A DNA stretch of 64,000 nt from UBA11524 sp045132495 (GTDB lineage Bacteria; Bacillota; Clostridia; Christensenellales; Aristaeellaceae), in the NCBI GenBank assembly GCA_045132495.1, contig JBGUSK010000093.1, forward strand, positions 1 to 64,000, written 5' to 3'. This document shows, one piece after another, positions 59,941 to 64,000 of this stretch; position 1 is the first letter of the stretch, and each line of letters begins with the position of its first letter. Below the pieces are notes generated by a model, which was given only the letters and a program-made list of their open reading frames with translations, searched no databases and had not been told where the DNA came from. Position numbers and translations under genes: made by a program.

Positions 59941-61143
59941 TTATCTGCGCCGGATGTAGCGCACAGTTGTGGTGTTGGTCTGAGGGGCGGAAATGGAAGC
60001 GGAAAGGCTGCGGTTCTTGGTAACGTTGAGCACCAGGGCGATACCGCCCATGTTGGTGGTCATGTTGGAGCCGCCGTAGGAAAGGAAGGGCAGGGGAATG
60101 CCGGTGATAGGCATCAATCCGAGGGTCATGCCGATGTTCTCAAACACATGGAACAGCAGCATGCCCATCACGCCGATAATGATCAGCATGCCATACTTAT
60201 CCTGTGTGAACCTTGCGAGGTAAAGCATGCGCAGCAGGATGAGGAGATACATCAGAAGCACCAGCGAACAGCCCAGAAAGCCCCATGCCTCGCCGATGGT
60301 GGAGTAGATGAAGTCTGTCCAGTCGGCAGGCACGTAGTTGAGCTGGCTCATGGCGCCGTCCACAAAACGTCCGATCCCTGTTGCGCCGCCGGAACCGATG
60401 GCGATCTGGCTTTGGCGCATCTGATATGCGTCGTCCAGCGGGGAAAGCTCGGGGTTCAGAAAGGCGAGAATGCGATTAATGCGGTAGTCCTCGATGCCGG
60501 TGGCTACAACGACGCCGTACACCGCCAGGATCAGCAGCACCACGACAGCCGCCAGGGAGAGGATCAGCTTCATATTCACGTTGGAGAAGAACATCATCAC
60601 CGCCGCGAAGAAGATGATCACGATCAGGGAGCCGGTTTCGCCGGAGAAGAAGATGATCGCACCAGGTACCAGGATCAGCATCATGATGCGGACGAATTCC
60701 TTCATCGTGCTCATGGGACGCTCATCCTTGGCCAGCTCCTGTGCAAGCATCAGGATCATGGCCAGCTTGATAAACTCCGAGGGCTGGATGGTGTAGCCCC
60801 AGATAACGTCGGTCCAGGCCTTCACGCCTTCAGCGCCGTTGGTGACCCAGGTGAACAGAACCAGAACGGTACCGCCGATATAGGCCAGCCGTGTAAAGCG
60901 GCGGATGATGTGAAAGGGGATGTTGAGGATGACCACCACGATGATGGGCGCAAGCATCAGAAAGAAGCACTGACGCATCGCGGAGGAGGACTCAACGATG
61001 TGAGCAAGCCAGGTTTCCGCCGTGGAACCCGGACTATAGGTGGCGACGCATACAGCCAGCACGCCAAAGAGCGACAGTGCGCTGACCAGAAGGATCAGCG
61101 GTACGTCGATGTGCGCACGGGCGCGTCTGTTTTCAGCGATCAA
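59941..61143 (-). CDS. rodA: Rod-shape peptidoglycan polymerase RodA (SEDS family)
   Basis: A 400-residue membrane protein with about ten helices. SEDS motifs include GYTIQPSEFIKLAMIL, YQMRQSQIAIGSGGATGIG, YVPADWTDFIYSTIGEAWGFLG and GIPLPFLSYGGSNM. Its start overlaps minD by eleven bases, and mrdA (PBP2), its usual partner, lies just beyond. It polymerises glycan strands in the elongasome. Confidence 0.92.
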   Translation of the reverse strand: MIAENRRARAHIDVPLILLVSALSLFGVLAVCVATYSPGSTAETWLAHIVESSSAMRQCFFLMLAPIIVVVILNIPFHIIRRFTRLAYIGGTVLVLFTWVTNGAEGVKAWTDVIWGYTIQPSEFIKLAMILMLAQELAKDERPMSTMKEFVRIMMLILVPGAIIFFSGETGSLIVIIFFAAVMMFFSNVNMKLILSLAAVVVLLILAVYGVVVATGIEDYRINRILAFLNPELSPLDDAYQMRQSQIAIGSGGATGIGRFVDGAMSQLNYVPADWTDFIYSTIGEAWGFLGCSLVLLMYLLILLRMLYLARFTQDKYGMLIIIGVMGMLLFHVFENIGMTLGLMPITGIPLPFLSYGGSNMTTNMGGIALVLNVTKNRSLSASISAPQTNTTTVRYIRRR

Positions 61144-61954
61144 TGCGCTTGACCTCCTTGAGGGTAGGTTGGAAGAGGCGGCGATACCAGGGGAGCTTTT
61201 CCGTGCCGTAGCCGGGCAGGGGAGCCTCGCTGGTCACACCCATCATCCGCCAGGAAATGCGGCGGAGGGCGTTGCGTGCCTCACAGTCGATGTCCATCAC
61301 GGACTGATGGGTCAGGGTTGCACGGTAGACGTAGGAATCATCCGGCACTTCGCCAAGCAGCTCGAGATCAAGGGTGGCCGCCACGGTGGCAGCGGCGTAC
61401 ATTTCTCCCCCGCGGATGAGCGCGTCATCCAACCGGTTGACGATGATACGCGGGCGGGGCAGCCCTTTCTTTTCCATCACACCGGCGGTGCGCTCCGCGT
61501 TGCGGATGCAGATATCATCAGGGGTACAGACGATGATACTTTCATTGATCTCTTCATTCATCAGGCCCCGAAGGCTGCGCTCGATGCCGGCCGGACAGTC
61601 GATGAGCACCACGTCGTAAAGCTGCTTGAGCCGCACGAGGATGCGGCGGAATGCGCCGGGCTTAAGCTCCTTGGCACGGGCGAACTGGCTGGCGGGGAGG
61701 AGCGACAGGCGCGGCTCCTCCTCCGGGCTGATCAGAGCCTGCTCCAGACGGCAGTGGCCCTCCGCCACGTCCAGCAGATCAAATACGATGCGGTTTTCCA
61801 GCCCCAGCAGCGCATCCTGGTCGCGCAAGCCCACATCACCGTCGATGATGCAGACCCTGCGGCCCTCCCTCGCCATGGAAAGGCCTACACAGGCCGTGAT
61901 GGTGCTCTTGCCGACGCCGCCCTTGCCGGACGCGATGATCCATGCGGTGCTCAT
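61133..61954 (-). CDS. minD: Septum-site ATPase MinD-like
   Basis: A 273-residue ParA/MinD ATPase. The deviant Walker A is SGKGGVGKSTITACVG. DGDVGLRDQDALLGL, VLIDCPAGIE and IIVNRLDD follow. The C-terminus WYRRLFQPTLKEVKRIDR could form a membrane-binding amphipathic helix, though less typical than MinD. No minC or minE is adjacent, while mrdA and rodA flank it, so a role at the elongasome or with distant Min partners should be considered. Confidence 0.87.
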   Translation of the reverse strand: MSTAWIIASGKGGVGKSTITACVGLSMAREGRRVCIIDGDVGLRDQDALLGLENRIVFDLLDVAEGHCRLEQALISPEEEPRLSLLPASQFARAKELKPGAFRRILVRLKQLYDVVLIDCPAGIERSLRGLMNEEINESIIVCTPDDICIRNAERTAGVMEKKGLPRPRIIVNRLDDALIRGGEMYAAATVAATLDLELLGEVPDDSYVYRATLTHQSVMDIDCEARNALRRISWRMMGVTSEAPLPGYGTEKLPWYRRLFQPTLKEVKRIDR

Positions 61955-61996
61955 TTGTGCCTCCTGGGGTCTTCGACCCTTTTCAAATGGATTGAT

Positions 61997-64000
61997 TTAC
62001 GGTGCGAGGCTGTTGCCTGCAGGCAGTACATAATCCGTCGTGCGCAGCTCGGTCTGGTCAAGATACCAGTCGATGAAGTCACGGGCGGCGATAGACGCCA
62101 TACCGCCGGAATAGCCGTGGGGAACGAACACGCAGATGGCGATCTCCGGATTTTCACGGGGGGCAAAGCAGACGAACCATGCATTGTTCTCCAGGTCAAT
62201 GGAGGTAACCTGCGCGGTACCTGTCTTTGCAGCGATCACATCCTGCACGTTCTTGTAGTTGCGGAAGTAGTTGCGCGCAGTACCGGTATCGTCGGTAACG
62301 CCCGCCATGCCCTTGCGGATGAGGGACATGTAGTCGTTGGGATCATCCAGCTGATTGACCAGGGTCGGCTCGCGCTGGGAGAGGATCTCGCCCTCGGGGC
62401 TGATGATGGAATCAATGATGGAAACGTTGTAGATGTATCCGCCATTGGCGACGGCAGCGACGTAGCGGGCTGCCGCAATGGGCGTGAGGGTGGTGACGGA
62501 TTGACCGATGGCCGTCAGGATGGTTTGCTGACCGCCCCACTTGATATCATTCAGGTAGATGTAAGCGTCCTGAATGACTTCGTTCAGATAAACCATTGTC
62601 TTGGTCATGCCCAGCTCTTCCATCAGGATGATGCGCATCTGGGCTACCCACTCGCCCTGGGGGTAGTTGATGGCCATGTCCATCAGGCGCTTGGCGCACA
62701 CGGACAGGCGTTCATCTTCGTACTCCAGGCCGCGCTTGGCGCCCTGCGCCCGCAGATGGGTCTTGAGGGAGTTGTAAACGATGATGGGCATCGAAGTATC
62801 CTGGAAAGCTTCGCCCAGGGCCTTTGAGGGATCGTAGAGGGTATCCTGACTGCCAACCACGCTGCGGACTTCGCCGGGCAGGTCGATGCCGGTCAGGCTG
62901 GTCAGGCCCAAAAGGGAGGCATAGCGATACAGGCGCTCCTCGCCCAGACGGTCGCCCATTTCATAGAAAAAGAAGTTGCAGGAGTTGGAGATGGCTTCCA
63001 CGATGGTCTGGGCGTTGTGCTTGTACCGCTGACCTTCGGAGATCCAGCACTTAGGAGCGGTGGATTCGTCAGAGTTGTACTTTTTGTAATAGCCCATGTC
63101 GGTGAAGCGCTCCTTGGGGCCCAGCTCGCCCTCTGCCAGCGCACCGAAGCCCGTGACCATCTTGAAAATGGAACCGGGGGTTGCGCGGGAACCAATGGCG
63201 TAGTTGAGCATCAGGTTGCGGTCATCCGCCAGGATAGCGCGAGCTTCCTTGCCGCCGGCGACCAGTGCGTTGAGGTCGTAGGTGGGGAAGTTGGCCATGG
63301 CCAGCACATTGTCCTTCATGTCCAGGACGACCATCACGCCGTGTTCGGCCAGCTCAAGGTGGTATTGCTCCCAGTTGCGCTTGGCGATGTCGGTGCGGTT
63401 GTCCTCCAGCCAGGAGGAGTCCACCATGAGGGCCTCCTGCTTGTCACGGATCTGTTCAACGTTGTTGGCGATGGCGCGCTCTGCCTGCTGCTGGTAGGCT
63501 GAGCGGATGGTCAGCTTGACGTTGTTGCCGTCCTCGGGCTCGGTGTAGGAGAGCTCACGTACGACGGTGGAAAGGTTGTTGCGCTCCACCACTCGGCTGC
63601 CCTGAGTGCGGTTGGAGGATGCGGTCAGCCAGGATTCCATCGAATACTCAATGCCGTCGCGGCCGATGGTATCGTTGTAGCTGTAGCCCTCTGCCTGGAG
63701 CTCAAGCCACTTGGTGCGGCTGGGGATCTTGCCGACATAGCCGATGATCTGCGCCGCCAGGGTGTGCTTGGGATATACGCGCTTGGTGGCGATCTCCACG
63801 CCCATGCCGGGCAGCACCATCGAGCGGGTCTCCACCTCAATGACGGTTTCGTAGGCTACATCCTCTGCAATGGGGATGGGCAGAGAGTTGAACAGGTTCA
63901 TCTGCATCTCGGAGTAGACAGCCATGACCTTGAGCATCATTGCTTCATCCAGGATGATGAAATCGCCCTGGGTTCTGTCGTCTGCTTCGATTTCCTTGAA
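61997..64000 (-). CDS. mrdA: Penicillin-binding protein 2 (transpeptidase), N-terminus outside window
   Basis: At least 667 codons; the frame stays open to the right edge without a start. The PBP dimerisation region shows VYPKHTLAAQIIGYVG and GRDGIEYSMESWL. The transpeptidase has SxxK in TPGSIFKMVTGF, SxN in SNSCNFFFYE and KTG in AAKTGTAQV. The catalytic domain is intact. Together with rodA this is the elongation-specific crosslinking enzyme. Forty-two bases separate it from minD. Confidence 0.93.
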   Translation of the reverse strand, partial: FKEIEADDRTQGDFIILDEAMMLKVMAVYSEMQMNLFNSLPIPIAEDVAYETVIEVETRSMVLPGMGVEIATKRVYPKHTLAAQIIGYVGKIPSRTKWLELQAEGYSYNDTIGRDGIEYSMESWLTASSNRTQGSRVVERNNLSTVVRELSYTEPEDGNNVKLTIRSAYQQQAERAIANNVEQIRDKQEALMVDSSWLEDNRTDIAKRNWEQYHLELAEHGVMVVLDMKDNVLAMANFPTYDLNALVAGGKEARAILADDRNLMLNYAIGSRATPGSIFKMVTGFGALAEGELGPKERFTDMGYYKKYNSDESTAPKCWISEGQRYKHNAQTIVEAISNSCNFFFYEMGDRLGEERLYRYASLLGLTSLTGIDLPGEVRSVVGSQDTLYDPSKALGEAFQDTSMPIIVYNSLKTHLRAQGAKRGLEYEDERLSVCAKRLMDMAINYPQGEWVAQMRIILMEELGMTKTMVYLNEVIQDAYIYLNDIKWGGQQTILTAIGQSVTTLTPIAAARYVAAVANGGYIYNVSIIDSIISPEGEILSQREPTLVNQLDDPNDYMSLIRKGMAGVTDDTGTARNYFRNYKNVQDVIAAKTGTAQVTSIDLENNAWFVCFAPRENPEIAICVFVPHGYSGGMASIAARDFIDWYLDQTELRTTDYVLPAGNSLAP

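Noticed and set aside
59923..62827. Two long plus-strand frames opposite rodA and minD/mrdA
   Set aside because: No start signals or families; the minus strand carries well-conserved genes.
1..64000. Insertion sequences
   Set aside because: No DDE transposase or terminal-inverted-repeat pair was recognised. Mobility signs are limited to the serine recombinases and phage genes.

Overview
The window looks like the chromosome of a Gram-positive anaerobe of the Bacillota, class Clostridia. The signs are AGGAGG ribosome-binding sites, an FMN riboswitch with RibU, a PTS with separate HPr and Enzyme I, an LPXTG-anchored dockerin protein, a Spo0A-type domain, and a clostridial 'virulence-related' mobile-element gene. 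I cannot name the genus. A gut or rumen member of the Christensenellales or a neighbouring order is a guess.

Bases 1 to about 32,120 are mobile or accessory DNA. It opens with the end of a prophage: four tail genes, a holin and an NlpC/P60 endolysin (1-7,468, plus strand). A minus-strand RNA-repair locus follows (7,684-14,104). Two WYL-domain genes come first in transcription, then an array of five stem-closed RNAs built from whole or partial tRNA bodies, then RtcB RNA ligase, a TROVE/vWA (DUF2828-type) Ro60-like protein and a DUF5677 protein with a HEPN-like motif. The same 23-bp promoter-proximal motif precedes the WYL genes and the RNA array, so the unit appears co-regulated. Next (14,194-21,855, minus) come a Fic protein with a degenerate active site, three unknown genes, a large serine recombinase carrying a module shared with two of those genes, an XRE regulator and a resolvase-like protein with Cys in place of the catalytic Ser. 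From 22,053 to 24,649 lies a second nucleic-acid-repair cluster: two calcineurin-type phosphatases, a frameshifted RNA ligase and an unknown protein. The rest of the accessory zone holds a Y-family polymerase with an SOS-type operator, a stand-alone Spo0A C-terminal domain, an ECF sigma/anti-sigma pair, a RelE toxin-antitoxin pair and two divergent XRE regulators around a perfect palindrome. A 3' gene stub with an intact terminator (32,042-32,174) may mark the right attachment junction.

From about 32,340 on the DNA looks like ordinary chromosome. It carries an LRR-dockerin-LPXTG surface protein and a tandem-duplicated solute-binding protein, then an amino-sugar block (nagA, nagB, cutC, and a PTS operon of EIIA, EI, HPr and EIICB). 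HPr carries Arg at position 46 in place of the regulatory Ser. Then come a class A PBP, another solute-binding protein, galactokinase, an FMN riboswitch with ribU, the tRNA-t6A genes tsaE and tsaB with rimI, and a divergent oxidoreductase/dehydrogenase pair sharing one palindromic Shine-Dalgarno sequence. The window ends with tRNA-Pro, a HAD phosphatase, an aldo/keto reductase and a cell-shape cluster (tetR, rodA, minD, mrdA) running off the right edge.

The best candidate for a little-described system is the WYL / tRNA-mimic array / RtcB / Ro60-like / HEPN-like locus. RtcB-Ro60-Y RNA operons are known. The five-member array, the half-tRNA members, the repeated promoter motif and the neighbouring HEPN-like gene are what deserve testing.
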